A DNA stretch of 64,000 bases, taken from Microbacterium esteraromaticum. Lineage in GTDB: Bacteria > Actinomycetota > Actinomycetes > Actinomycetales > Microbacteriaceae. Positions 25,337-33,547 of this stretch are shown here, one piece after another. A program made the position numbers and the translations under genes. The notes below the pieces were generated by a model that saw nothing but the letters and a program-made list of their open reading frames with translations, ran no database searches and was not told the DNA's origin. Where the stretch lies: the NCBI RefSeq assembly GCF_016907315.1, contig NZ_JAFBBS010000001.1, positions 2,108,001 through 2,172,000 of the forward strand, given 5' to 3'. The stretch's first letter is position 1. The number at the start of each line of letters is the position of its first letter.

Positions 25337-27706
25337 ATGCCCAAGAATGGCAAGCCCAAGGGCGGACGCCCCTCGCGCAACTTCGAGCCGCGGTACGCGA
25401 AGAGCGGACCCTCGTTCCACGAGCGTCACGCCGGCGGACGCCCCTCGCGTGACAGCGATCGTCGGGATGCCGGCGACCGCCGCTCGTTCTCGTCGGATGC
25501 CCGTGCCGACCGCCGCCCCGGCAGCGTGAGCCCGAAGCACCGCGGCTACCGCGCGGCGGACGCCGAAGGCTCGGCACCCAAGGGTCGCTGGTCGGATGCG
25601 CAGCGCGCAGGCCGCGACGAGGCCCGTTCGATCCGCAACCGCGCCGAGTCGGGTCGTCGCGAGGCGCCGCACCACCGCAACGACCGCGACGACCGCCAGG
25701 GCGGCCGCGGCTTCGACCGCAACGACCGGTTCGACCGGGACTCGCGTCCGGCGCGGGACGACCGGTTCGGCCGGGACTCGCGTCCGGCGCGGGACGACCG
25801 CTTCGGGCGCGATGGGCGCCCCGCACGGGATGACCGTGGTGGCTACGGCCGCAATGACCGGTTCGATCGCGATGCCCGTCCGGCCCGCAACGACCGGTTC
25901 GACCGCACCGAGCGCCCCGCCCGTGACGATCGCCGAGGCGGCTTCGACCGCACCGAGCGCCCTGCCCGTGACGATCGCCGAGGCGGCTTTGACCGCAACG
26001 AGCGCCCGGCTCGTGACGACCGTGGTGGTTACGGCCGCAGCGACCGGTTCGATCGCGATGCCCGTCCGGCTCGCGATGCCCGTCCGGCCCGCAACGACCG
26101 GTTCGATCGCGATGCCCGTCCGGCTCGCGACGACCGTGGTGGTTACGGCCGCAACGACCGCTTCGATCGTGACGCTCGTCCGGCTCGCGACGACCGCGGT
26201 GGCTACACGCGCAACGACCGCTTCGATCGTGACGCTCGTCCGGCGCGCGGCGACCGTTTCGATCGTGACTCGCGTCCTGCTCGCGACGACCGCCGCAGTG
26301 GCACCGAGCGCCCGCGCTTCGACCGCGCGGAGCGCCCGCGCTTCGACCGCGATGCGCGTCCCGCGCGTCAGAACCGCGACGACCGTCCGAACCGCAGCGA
26401 CTGGAACGCCACGTCGACCGCCAAGGCGCGCGACGAGCAGGCCGACGTCGTGCACGAGCGGCTCGAGGCAGAGGCCGTGCAGGCCACTGAGGTCGCGGAT
26501 GTGACCTTCGGCGACCTCGGCATCGGATCGAACATCGTCGAGATCCTGAAGAACATGGGCGCTGAGACGCCCTTCCCGATCCAGGCAGCGACGATCCCCA
26601 GCATCCTGCAGGGACGCGACGTGCTCGGCCGGGGCCGCACCGGCTCGGGCAAGACGATCGCGTTCGGCGCGCCCCTGGTCGAGAGCATCCTGCTGTCGCA
26701 GAAGGGCAAGCGCCGCGAGTTCGGCCGCAAGCCACGCGCGATCATCCTCGCCCCCACCCGCGAGCTGGCCCTGCAGATCGACCGCACTGTTCAGCCGATC
26801 GCGCGCAGCGTCGGACTGTTCACCACGCAGATCTACGGCGGCGTGCCCCAGGCGCGTCAGGTGGGCGCGCTGAACAAGGGCGTCGACATCATCATCGGCA
26901 CGCCCGGTCGCATCGAAGACCTCATCGAGCAGCGCAAGCTCGATCTCTCCGAGGTGCGCATCGCCGTGCTCGACGAGGCCGACCACATGGCAGAGCTCGG
27001 CTTCGCCGAGCCGGTGCAGCGCATCCTGCGCAAGACCGGCACGGCCCTCGAAGACGGAGCGACCAGCCAGAAGCTGCTGTTCTCGGCGACCCTCGACCGC
27101 GAGGTCGCCGCGATCGTCGACGAGTTCCTGATCGACCCGGCCGTCTACGAGGTCGCGGGCGAAGACCAGGACTCGAGCACCATCGACCACCGGGTGCTCG
27201 TGATCGAGCACCGTGACAAGGCCGATGTGCTCACCTCGCTCGTCGACCGCGATGGTCAGACGCTGGTCTTCGCGCGCACCCGCGCCTACGCCGAGATGCT
27301 CGCCGAGCAGTTCGAAGACGCCGGCATCGCCGCGGTCTCGCTGCACGGTGACCTCAACCAGGCCAAGCGCACGCGCAACCTGCAGAAGCTGACCGCAGGC
27401 AAGGTGCAGGTGCTCGTCGCCACCGATGTCGCCGCCCGTGGCATCCACGTCGACGACATCGACCTGGTCGTGCAGGCCGACGCTCCCGACGAGTACAAGA
27501 CGTACCTGCACCGCGCCGGCCGCACCGGCCGTGCCGGCCGCTCGGGCCGAGTCGTCACGCTGATCACCCGTCAGCGTCGCCGCCGCATGGAGGACCTGCT
27601 GGGTCGCGCCGAGATCGACGCGCCGTTCGAGCAGGCGGCTCCCGGCGACGACGTGATCGAGGAGATCACGGGCCGCATGCCGAGTGAGGCCGAACTCACC
27701 GCCTGA
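25337..27706 (+). CDS. DEAD-box RNA helicase with long repetitive N-terminus
   Basis: 789 residues. The N-terminal half (about 1-380) is highly charged and disordered; about 115-355 are repeats built on FDRDARPARDD with RGGYGRN inserts, encoded by repetitive DNA. The helicase core follows: Q motif near 400, Walker A GRGRTGSGKT (about 430), LDEADHMAELGF (about 544), SAT (about 582) and HRAGRTGRAGR (about 725). Typical DEAD proteins are 400-550 residues, so the extension is the oddity; Arg/Gly-rich arms bind RNA and favour condensates. ATG 25337 has AGGAAA upstream; an in-frame start at 25214 is possible but the intervening DNA looks like leader. Confidence 0.93.
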   Translation: MPKNGKPKGGRPSRNFEPRYAKSGPSFHERHAGGRPSRDSDRRDAGDRRSFSSDARADRRPGSVSPKHRGYRAADAEGSAPKGRWSDAQRAGRDEARSIRNRAESGRREAPHHRNDRDDRQGGRGFDRNDRFDRDSRPARDDRFGRDSRPARDDRFGRDGRPARDDRGGYGRNDRFDRDARPARNDRFDRTERPARDDRRGGFDRTERPARDDRRGGFDRNERPARDDRGGYGRSDRFDRDARPARDARPARNDRFDRDARPARDDRGGYGRNDRFDRDARPARDDRGGYTRNDRFDRDARPARGDRFDRDSRPARDDRRSGTERPRFDRAERPRFDRDARPARQNRDDRPNRSDWNATSTAKARDEQADVVHERLEAEAVQATEVADVTFGDLGIGSNIVEILKNMGAETPFPIQAATIPSILQGRDVLGRGRTGSGKTIAFGAPLVESILLSQKGKRREFGRKPRAIILAPTRELALQIDRTVQPIARSVGLFTTQIYGGVPQARQVGALNKGVDIIIGTPGRIEDLIEQRKLDLSEVRIAVLDEADHMAELGFAEPVQRILRKTGTALEDGATSQKLLFSATLDREVAAIVDEFLIDPAVYEVAGEDQDSSTIDHRVLVIEHRDKADVLTSLVDRDGQTLVFARTRAYAEMLAEQFEDAGIAAVSLHGDLNQAKRTRNLQKLTAGKVQVLVATDVAARGIHVDDIDLVVQADAPDEYKTYLHRAGRTGRAGRSGRVVTLITRQRRRRMEDLLGRAEIDAPFEQAAPGDDVIEEITGRMPSEAELTA
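25720..26376 (+). repeat. In-frame degenerate tandem repeats in the helicase gene
   Basis: About 650 bp of head-to-tail units of roughly 36-66 bp, sharing GACCGSTTCGAYCGYGAYGC and GTCCGGCNCGCGACGACCG. Several blocks are identical over more than 40 bp. All units keep the reading frame and encode Arg/Asp-rich repeats. The identity suggests frequent recombination and probable strain-to-strain length variation. Confidence 0.85.
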
Positions 27707-27715
27707 GCCGGTTCA

Positions 27716-27791
27716 CAACTCAGGAGAGACCGTCGGGATCCGCGCCCTCAGGGCCGGATCCCGGCGGTCTCTGCGTATTCGTCCTGAGTTG
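27716..27791. terminator. Long multi-stem palindrome after the helicase gene
   Basis: Four nested perfect stems: CAACTCAGGA/TCCTGAGTTG (27716-27725/27782-27791), GAGACCG/CGGTCTC (27726-27732/27765-27771), GGGATCCG/CGGATCCC (27735-27742/27755-27762) and GCCC/GGGC with a TCA loop. As RNA this is a hairpin of about 29 base pairs. It probably ends or protects the helicase mRNA 3' end. There is no long T-run. Confidence 0.75.
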
Positions 27792-27814
27792 CGAGCGCCA
27801 CATAGTGTGGACCC

Positions 27815-28048
27815 ATGGGTTGGAACGAGTGGGCGACGGCCGGGGGCACGGTATGGTTCAGCATCGCTCTGGTGATCAGTGCGCTCGCCGGCATGCAGGG
27901 GCGCACGAAACTCGGGTGGTTCGTGCTCGGGATGATCTTCGGCCCCCTTGCGCTGCTCTTGCTGGTGTTCCTCATCCAGCCGCCTGCCGCGCGTGAGGAG
28001 CTGCCCGCAGGCAGCGCCGGACGAGCTCAGAAGAGCATGTCGGACTGA
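27815..28048 (+). CDS. Small two-segment membrane protein
   Basis: 77 residues with two hydrophobic segments (about 10-25 and 33-53) separated by GMQGRTKLGW, and a polar C-terminal tail. I do not recognise a family with a known function. The ATG is supported by TAGTGT (27803-27808) ending 6 bases before it, predicting a leaderless mRNA. Its last 22 bases overlap the end of the convergent radical SAM gene. Confidence 0.65.
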   Translation: MGWNEWATAGGTVWFSIALVISALAGMQGRTKLGWFVLGMIFGPLALLLLVFLIQPPAAREELPAGSAGRAQKSMSD

Positions 28049-29079
28049 GTCGTCGTGCGGACGGATGCCGGAGCGGGGCGCTGTCGCATCCGCCGGCCGC
28101 GCATGCTGTCGTTCTCTTCCTCGGATCGGGCATCGAGCCCGTGCACGCGCATGAGCGGCCGGATGCGTCGCGCGAGCCACTGACGGTAGGCCTTCGGTGC
28201 CTCGACCGAGACGCCCGGATACAGGCCGCGGTATGACGACAGCAGCTCGGGATGCTCGCGCTCGAGCCACTGGAAGAACCACGGCTTCACGCCAGGGCGC
28301 AGATGCAGCGACCCGTAGACGACGTGGTCGGCGCCCGACTGCCTGATGCGGCGCAGCCCTTCGTCGATGGCGGCGAGCGAGTCGGTCAGGTGCGGCAGCA
28401 CCGGCATGAGGAAGACGCCCACGCGGAAGCCCGCATCGCTGAGTGCACGGACCGTGTCGAGCCGCGCCTGCGTGCTCGGCGTGCCCGGCTCTATGGCGTG
28501 CTGCAGCGCCTCGTCGTACATCGCGATCGACATCTGTATGTCGATCGGCACCCGCTTGGCCGCCTCGACGAGCAGGGGTATGTCGCGGCGGATCAGCGTT
28601 CCCTTGGTGAGGATCGACATCGGCGTGCCCGAATCGGCGAGCGCCTGCACGATGCCCGGCATGAGCCTGTACCGTCCCTCTGCGCGCTGGTACGGGTCGG
28701 TGTTCGTGCCGAGCGCCACCGTCTCGTGCTTCCACGATCCTCGCCGCAGCTCGCGCTGCAGGACCTCGACGATGTTCGTCTTCACGACGATCTGCGAGTC
28801 GAAGTCGGCGCCGCCGTCGAGGTCGAGGTACTCGTGCGTCCCGCGGGCGAAGCAGTACACGCATGCATGGCTGCATCCGCGGTAGGGATTCACGGTCCAC
28901 GCGAACGGCATGCGCGAGGCGCCTGGCACGGCGTTCAGCGCCGACTTCGCGAGCACCTCGTGAAAGGTCATCCCGGCGAACTCGGGTGTGGTCACCGAGC
29001 GGACGATGCCGGTGCGGCTCTCGAGGCCGGGCAGCGCGTCGACGTCCCGATCGTCGACCGCTTGTCCTTGCCATCTCAT
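28027..29079 (-). CDS. Radical SAM protein, Rv2578c type
   Basis: 350 residues. The iron-sulfur motif is the CxxxCxxC pattern in YRGCSHACVYCFAR (about residues 67-80). The rest is the SPL-like half barrel of the actinobacterial Rv2578c group (VVKTNIVEVLQREL, LGTNTDPYQRAE, ILTKGTLIRRD). The reaction of this group is unknown; distant resemblance to spore photoproduct lyase suggests nucleic acid as a possible target. ATG 29079 rather than earlier in-frame starts: a minus-strand TCTAAT (29086-29091) ends 6 bases before it (leaderless). It is divergent from the LacI operon at 29236. Confidence 0.88.
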   Translation of the reverse strand: MRWQGQAVDDRDVDALPGLESRTGIVRSVTTPEFAGMTFHEVLAKSALNAVPGASRMPFAWTVNPYRGCSHACVYCFARGTHEYLDLDGGADFDSQIVVKTNIVEVLQRELRRGSWKHETVALGTNTDPYQRAEGRYRLMPGIVQALADSGTPMSILTKGTLIRRDIPLLVEAAKRVPIDIQMSIAMYDEALQHAIEPGTPSTQARLDTVRALSDAGFRVGVFLMPVLPHLTDSLAAIDEGLRRIRQSGADHVVYGSLHLRPGVKPWFFQWLEREHPELLSSYRGLYPGVSVEAPKAYRQWLARRIRPLMRVHGLDARSEEENDSMRGRRMRQRPAPASVRTTTQSDMLF

Positions 29080-29185
29080 GCAACGATTAGAACATAAGAG
29101 CGAACGCCGGGCAATGGCACGAGATCGATGTTCGCACATCAGGGGAACACTCGCGGAAGCTCTTGACTCGCCAGATCGTTCATGA

Positions 29186-29219
29186 GAACGTTTACAGCGA
29201 CGGTGGGAACGTTTACAGC
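29186..29219 (+). promoter_or_regulatory. Tandem LacI-type sites before the ribosyl-like operon
   Basis: The 13-mer GAACGTTTACAGC occurs twice in direct orientation (29186-29198 and 29207-29219), exactly 21 bp apart or two helical turns. The AACGTT core and TTTACA flank resemble LacI-family operators. The copies end 17 bp before the LacI gene start, so the operon's own repressor is the likely ligand. TTGACT at 29163-29168 may be a -35 box. Confidence 0.65.
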
Positions 29220-29235
29220 ACTCAAGGGAGAGTCC

Positions 29236-30285
29236 ATGCCCCGAGCAACGATCACACAGGTCGCCGCACGAGCAGGCGTGTCGGTGGCCTCGGCCTCGCG
29301 CGCGCTCAACGGGCAGATCGCCAGCGCCGAGACCATCGCCAAGGTCGAGAAGGCCGCCGCCGAGCTCGGCTATGTCGCCGACGCGACGGCCCAGTCGCTG
29401 AAACGAGGGCGAACCTTCCAGCTCGCGTACGCGGTCGCCGACATCGGCAACCCCGTCTACGTCGAGATGATGACCGCCATCCAGAAGGTCATCTCGGCAT
29501 CCGGATACCGCCTGATCGTCTCTTCGACCGGCGACGCGTCGTCGTCGGTCGACGTCGTGCGCGACCTCAGCCGCGGCTACGTCGACGGCCTCATCATCTC
29601 GCCGCTGCGCGTCACGAAGCAGCTGCTCGACGCCCTGGCCGCCGTGCCTGTGCCGGTCGTCGTACTCGGTCGGGTGCCGGGGGATGCCGGGTTCGACACC
29701 GTGCGTGCAGACTCGCTCACCGCCATGCGGCAGGTCGTCGACCACCTCGCCGAGAACGCGCATCGCGACCTGGCGTTCATCAACGGTCCCGTCGACACGA
29801 CGCCCGGTGCCTTCCGCCGCGACGGCTTCACCGCCGCGATCGCCGCGCACCCCGAGCTGCGCGCGCAGAGCGTCGTAGCTGCCGACTTCACGATCGCCGC
29901 CGGCTACGAGGCGGCGCTGCCGCTGCTCGGCGGCGACGACCGACCGCAGGCCGTGATCGCCGCGAACGACCTCATCGGCGTCGGGGTGCTGCGCGCCGCC
30001 GAAGACCTCGGGCTGTCGGTTCCCCGCGACCTCGCCGTCACCGGCATCGACGACACCGAGCTCGCCACCGTCATGCGCCCGGGGCTGACCAGCGTCGACA
30101 TGGGCGCAGCTGAGCGCGGTCGCGTCGCCGCCGAGCTGCTTCTCGCCCGCATCGCCGACGGCGAGCGGCCCACTCAGACCGTCGCTGTCGCCCCTCGTCT
30201 CGTCGTGCGCGGATCGACCGTCGAGAACACGGCCCGCGCGGGCATCCCGCTCGCCCCCGTCGATCTCGGGAGGGCAGCCGGATGA
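29236..30285 (+). CDS. LacI family transcriptional regulator
   Basis: 349 residues. The helix-turn-helix TITQVAARAGVSVASASRAL with hinge is followed by the sugar-binding-type effector domain (FQLAYAVADIGNPVYVEMM, AVIAANDLIGVGVLRAAEDL, LAVTGIDDTELAT). ATG 29236 has AAGGGAG upstream; an earlier in-frame ATG (29182) would cover the operator repeats and is rejected. It is the first gene of the operon ending at 40999 and overlaps the first permease start by 4 bp, so it likely regulates the whole pathway with its substrate as inducer. Confidence 0.9.
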   Translation: MPRATITQVAARAGVSVASASRALNGQIASAETIAKVEKAAAELGYVADATAQSLKRGRTFQLAYAVADIGNPVYVEMMTAIQKVISASGYRLIVSSTGDASSSVDVVRDLSRGYVDGLIISPLRVTKQLLDALAAVPVPVVVLGRVPGDAGFDTVRADSLTAMRQVVDHLAENAHRDLAFINGPVDTTPGAFRRDGFTAAIAAHPELRAQSVVAADFTIAAGYEAALPLLGGDDRPQAVIAANDLIGVGVLRAAEDLGLSVPRDLAVTGIDDTELATVMRPGLTSVDMGAAERGRVAAELLLARIADGERPTQTVAVAPRLVVRGSTVENTARAGIPLAPVDLGRAAG

Positions 30286-31223
30286 GCATCACCGCAGAGA
30301 AGCGCGCGAAGGCTCCGCACAAGGTGCGCCAGATCGGCGCGCGCACTCGCGCGCAGCGCAAGGAGGCGATCGCGCTCGTCATCCCCGCACTGCTGCCGAT
30401 CATCATCTTCTCGGTGATCCCGCTGGTGAGCGGCGTCGCGATCGGCTTCACCGACGCCACGCTCAAGCGCAACGCCGAGATCAGCTTCAACGGGGTCGAG
30501 AACTACATCGACCTCGCCGGCAATCAGCGGTTCTGGGGCTCGTTCGGCATCGGACTCGTCTGGTCGGCATCGGTCGCGCTGCTGACGCTCGTCTGCGCCA
30601 TGTGCCTCGCTCTGCTGCTCAACAGCAACCTGCGCCTGAAGGGGCTCACCCGCGTGCTCGCTCTCATCCCGTGGGCGATGCCGCCCGTCGTGATCGCGAT
30701 CGTGTGGCGCATGATCTACAACCCGAACTCGGGTCCGCTCAACGGAATGCTCAGCTGGTTCGGCATCCCGGGCGTCAACTGGCTCGGCGACTTCTCGACC
30801 GCGCTGCCCGCGGTCATCGTCGTGGGCGTCTGGTCGGGCATCCCGCAGACGACGGTGCTGCTGCTCGCCGGAATGCAGGCGATCTCGGCCGAGCAGCACG
30901 AGGCGGCGGCCGTCGACGGCGCCGGCGTGTTCCGCCGCTTCTGGCACGTCACGCTCCCGGCGCTGCGTCCCGTGATCTTCGCCGTCACCTCGCTCGACTT
31001 CATCTGGCAGTTCAACTCGTTCGGCCTCATCTACGTGCTCACCGAGGGCGGACCAGGCGGGCAGACCATGATCCCGCCCCTGTTCACCTACCTCGAGGCG
31101 TTCCGCAACCGCGAGATCGGTGCGGCGTCGGCGATGGGCAACGTCCTCGTGGTCGCGATCCTGATCATCCTCTCGCTGTACCTGATCAACCAGTTCCGCC
31201 AGAACAAGGGGGTGCGCGCATGA
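30282..31223 (+). CDS. Sugar ABC transporter permease, MalF type
   Basis: A 313-residue carbohydrate importer permease with six membrane segments and the EAA loop EAAAVDGAGVFRRFWHVTLP. ATG 30282 overlaps the LacI stop. It forms the channel with the next gene. As for the first importer of this window, the operon has no ATPase gene, so a shared MsmK/MsmX-type ATPase is expected elsewhere. Confidence 0.92.
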   Translation: MSITAEKRAKAPHKVRQIGARTRAQRKEAIALVIPALLPIIIFSVIPLVSGVAIGFTDATLKRNAEISFNGVENYIDLAGNQRFWGSFGIGLVWSASVALLTLVCAMCLALLLNSNLRLKGLTRVLALIPWAMPPVVIAIVWRMIYNPNSGPLNGMLSWFGIPGVNWLGDFSTALPAVIVVGVWSGIPQTTVLLLAGMQAISAEQHEAAAVDGAGVFRRFWHVTLPALRPVIFAVTSLDFIWQFNSFGLIYVLTEGGPGGQTMIPPLFTYLEAFRNREIGAASAMGNVLVVAILIILSLYLINQFRQNKGVRA

Positions 31224-32059
31224 CCGCCAGACGCCCCTGGTACGCGACCGTCCTGATGTACGCGGCGCTGGCGTTCTTCCTCGCCTTCCTCGGCTTCCCG
31301 CTGGTGTGGCTCGTGTCGGCATCGTTCAAGTCGTCGCAGGAGCTCAACTCGCTCGCGGTGAACCTCATCCCCGCGCAGTGGGACTTCTCGAACTACGCCA
31401 GCGCGCTCGAGCGTCAGAACCTCATCCCCGCGGCGATGAACTCGCTGCTCGTGGCAGTGGCGACCATGATCATCACCGTCCTGCTGTCGATGCCGATGGC
31501 CTACGCCCTCGCCCGCCTGCAGGGACGGCTGCGCGCCGCCGGCACCATCTGGATCCTCACGAGCCAGGTCTTCCCGAGCATCCTGATCATCATCCCGCTG
31601 TTCCTGCTGCTGCGATCGATCAGCCTCAACGACACCCTCCTCGGGCTCATCCTCGTGTACGTCACCTTCACCATGCCGTTCACCCTGTGGATGCTGCAGG
31701 GGTACGTCGCCGCCATCCCCGTCGAGCTCGAAGAGGCTGCCGAGATGGACGGTGCGAACAGGATCACCATCCTGCGCCGGGTCGTGCTGCCACTGCTCGC
31801 GCCGGGACTCGTCGCGACAGCGATGTTCACCTTCGTATCAGCGTGGAACGAGTTCTTCCTCGCCCTCGTGCTGCTGCAGAGCCCGGAGCTGTACACCCTG
31901 CCCATCGCCCTGCGCTCCTTCCTGGGCGCCGAGGGGCAGACGCAGCTCGGCCCGCTCGCCGCAGGCGCGGTGCTCGCGACGATCCCGTCGCTCATCATCT
32001 TCGGCATCCTCCAGAAGAAGCTCACCGGCGGCATGCTCGCCGGTGCCGTCAAGGGCTGA
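31220..32059 (+). CDS. Sugar ABC transporter permease, MalG type
   Basis: A 279-residue partner permease with six segments, the EAA loop LEEAAEMDGANRITILRRV, and the usual terminal QKKLTGGMLAGAVKG. The start is the ATG overlapping the previous stop (31220-31223); the frame is open further upstream, but there it is only a shadow of the first permease. Confidence 0.92.
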   Translation: MTARRPWYATVLMYAALAFFLAFLGFPLVWLVSASFKSSQELNSLAVNLIPAQWDFSNYASALERQNLIPAAMNSLLVAVATMIITVLLSMPMAYALARLQGRLRAAGTIWILTSQVFPSILIIIPLFLLLRSISLNDTLLGLILVYVTFTMPFTLWMLQGYVAAIPVELEEAAEMDGANRITILRRVVLPLLAPGLVATAMFTFVSAWNEFFLALVLLQSPELYTLPIALRSFLGAEGQTQLGPLAAGAVLATIPSLIIFGILQKKLTGGMLAGAVKG

Positions 32060-32104
32060 ACCCCTCCACCACCAGAACCACCGCATCACTGAAAGGCGAT
32101 CACC

Positions 32105-33400
32105 ATGAAGAGAATCCGAGGCATCGGCGCCATCGCACTCGCCGGCGTCGCAGCGCTGGCGCTCACGTCATGCACCCAGGGAAGCGCGACGCGCGGCTCG
32201 GGAGACGGGGAGGACGGCGCCGTCACCCTGCAGTTCCAGTCGCTGTCGGACCAGCCCACCACCCAGGCGGCGATCAAGAAGATCGTCGACGGCTGGAACA
32301 GCGAGAATCCCGACGTGCAGGTCGAGATCATCCAGGCCGGGTGGGACGGCACCTACGACAAGCTGATCACGCAGTTCACCGGCGGAACTGCTCCCGACAT
32401 CATCCACTTCGAGGCGAGCTCGATCGTCTCGTTCGCGGCGGACGGGTACCTCGCCGACCTGAGCGAGTACATCGACCCCGACCTGAAGTCGGACATCTCG
32501 GAGGGCATTTGGGACTCGGTGACGGTGGGCGACGAGATCATCGCCTATCCGTCGACGCTGCAGTCGTACATGGCATTCGCGAACGCCGATCTGCTCGAGC
32601 AGGCCGGCGTGGAGATCCCCACAGGGGACACCATGACGTGGGATGAGCTCGCCGAGATCGCGCGCGCGACCACCACGCCCGAGCACAAGGGCCTCGGATG
32701 GGGCCTCGCTTCGCCGACCGCGACGATGATGAGCCTCGCGCTCGGCTTCGACGGTGGCTACTTCTCGGGCGAGGGCGATGACGCGAAGATCGAGGTCGGC
32801 GACGATGAGCTGGCCGTGCCCGAGCGCATCCATGAGATGGCCTACGGCGACAAGTCACTCGACCTGACGTCGCTCACGCAGTCGGGCTCGGACGTCCTCG
32901 CATCGTTCTACGGCGGCAAGGTCGCGATGACCGTGCAGGGATCGTTCCAGGTGACCAACATCGCCAAGGACGCCCCCGAGGGCTTCAACTGGGTGGCGCT
33001 GCCCCCGATCGAGGGCTCGGCGGGCGCGCTGCAGGCCGCCAACCCGCAGACCTACTCGGTGAACGTCGACTCCGAGCACGTCGAGGAGTCTGCGGAGTTC
33101 CTGAACTACTTCATGGGCGCCGACAACCTCGCCGAGATCGCCTACGCCGACGCGCTGATCCCGTCGTCGGGCGAGGCCCGCTCGGCGCTCGAGAAGAAGG
33201 CCGCCGACAACCCGGCATGGACGCAGGTGCTCGCATCCGGCGAGGGTCTCGAGGGTCCGCCGTTCCTCAAGGCCGACAAGTACACGGAGTGGAAGGACAC
33301 CATCGCGACGCCGGCCTTCCAGCAGTACCTGGCCGACAAGATCAGCAAGGAGCAGCTGGCGACCCAGCTCTCCGACGGCTGGGCCGACATCGCAGGCTGA
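32105..33400 (+). CDS. Sugar-binding lipoprotein of ABC importer
   Basis: 431 residues. The lipoprotein signal ends at the lipobox LTSC with Cys23. The mature protein has the normal MalE/UgpB-like size and motifs (ILQ-type domain 1 with YDKLITQFTGGTAPDIIHFE, later GGKVAMTVQGSFQV). It catches the substrate of the operon outside the membrane. AAAGGCGAT precedes ATG 32105. The stop codon lies inside the first unit of a 15-bp tandem repeat. Confidence 0.92.
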   Translation: MKRIRGIGAIALAGVAALALTSCTQGSATRGSGDGEDGAVTLQFQSLSDQPTTQAAIKKIVDGWNSENPDVQVEIIQAGWDGTYDKLITQFTGGTAPDIIHFEASSIVSFAADGYLADLSEYIDPDLKSDISEGIWDSVTVGDEIIAYPSTLQSYMAFANADLLEQAGVEIPTGDTMTWDELAEIARATTTPEHKGLGWGLASPTATMMSLALGFDGGYFSGEGDDAKIEVGDDELAVPERIHEMAYGDKSLDLTSLTQSGSDVLASFYGGKVAMTVQGSFQVTNIAKDAPEGFNWVALPPIEGSAGALQAANPQTYSVNVDSEHVEESAEFLNYFMGADNLAEIAYADALIPSSGEARSALEKKAADNPAWTQVLASGEGLEGPPFLKADKYTEWKDTIATPAFQQYLADKISKEQLATQLSDGWADIAG

Positions 33401-33453
33401 GCGCCGGCAGGCTGAGCGCCGGCGGGCTGAGCGCCGGCGCGCTGAACGCCGCC
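33394..33453 (+). repeat. Four 15-bp tandem repeats spanning the stop codon
   Basis: Units at 33394, 33409, 33424 and 33439 share RGGCTGAGCGCCGGC, the last with changes. The first unit contains the TGA of the binding-protein gene (33398-33400). Because 15 is a multiple of three, the other units place TGA codons in the same frame at 33413, 33428 and 33443, giving four serial stops. Confidence 0.85.
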
Positions 33454-33481
33454 GGCTGCATGCCGGCGGCGGGAGGCAGAA

Positions 33482-33516
33482 CGGGGTGAGACGGGCATGG
33501 CGCCCGTCTCACCCCG
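33482..33516 (+). terminator. Strong intra-operon hairpin
   Basis: A perfect 15-bp stem (14-mers GGGGTGAGACGGGC at 33483-33496 and GCCCGTCTCACCCC at 33502-33515, plus one flanking C-G pair) with a 5-base loop. There is no T-run. It lies between the abundant binding protein and the enzyme genes, so it may lower downstream expression or protect the upstream mRNA. Confidence 0.7.
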
Positions 33517-33547
33517 GGCAGAAGACACACACGAGACGAGGAGTGGG

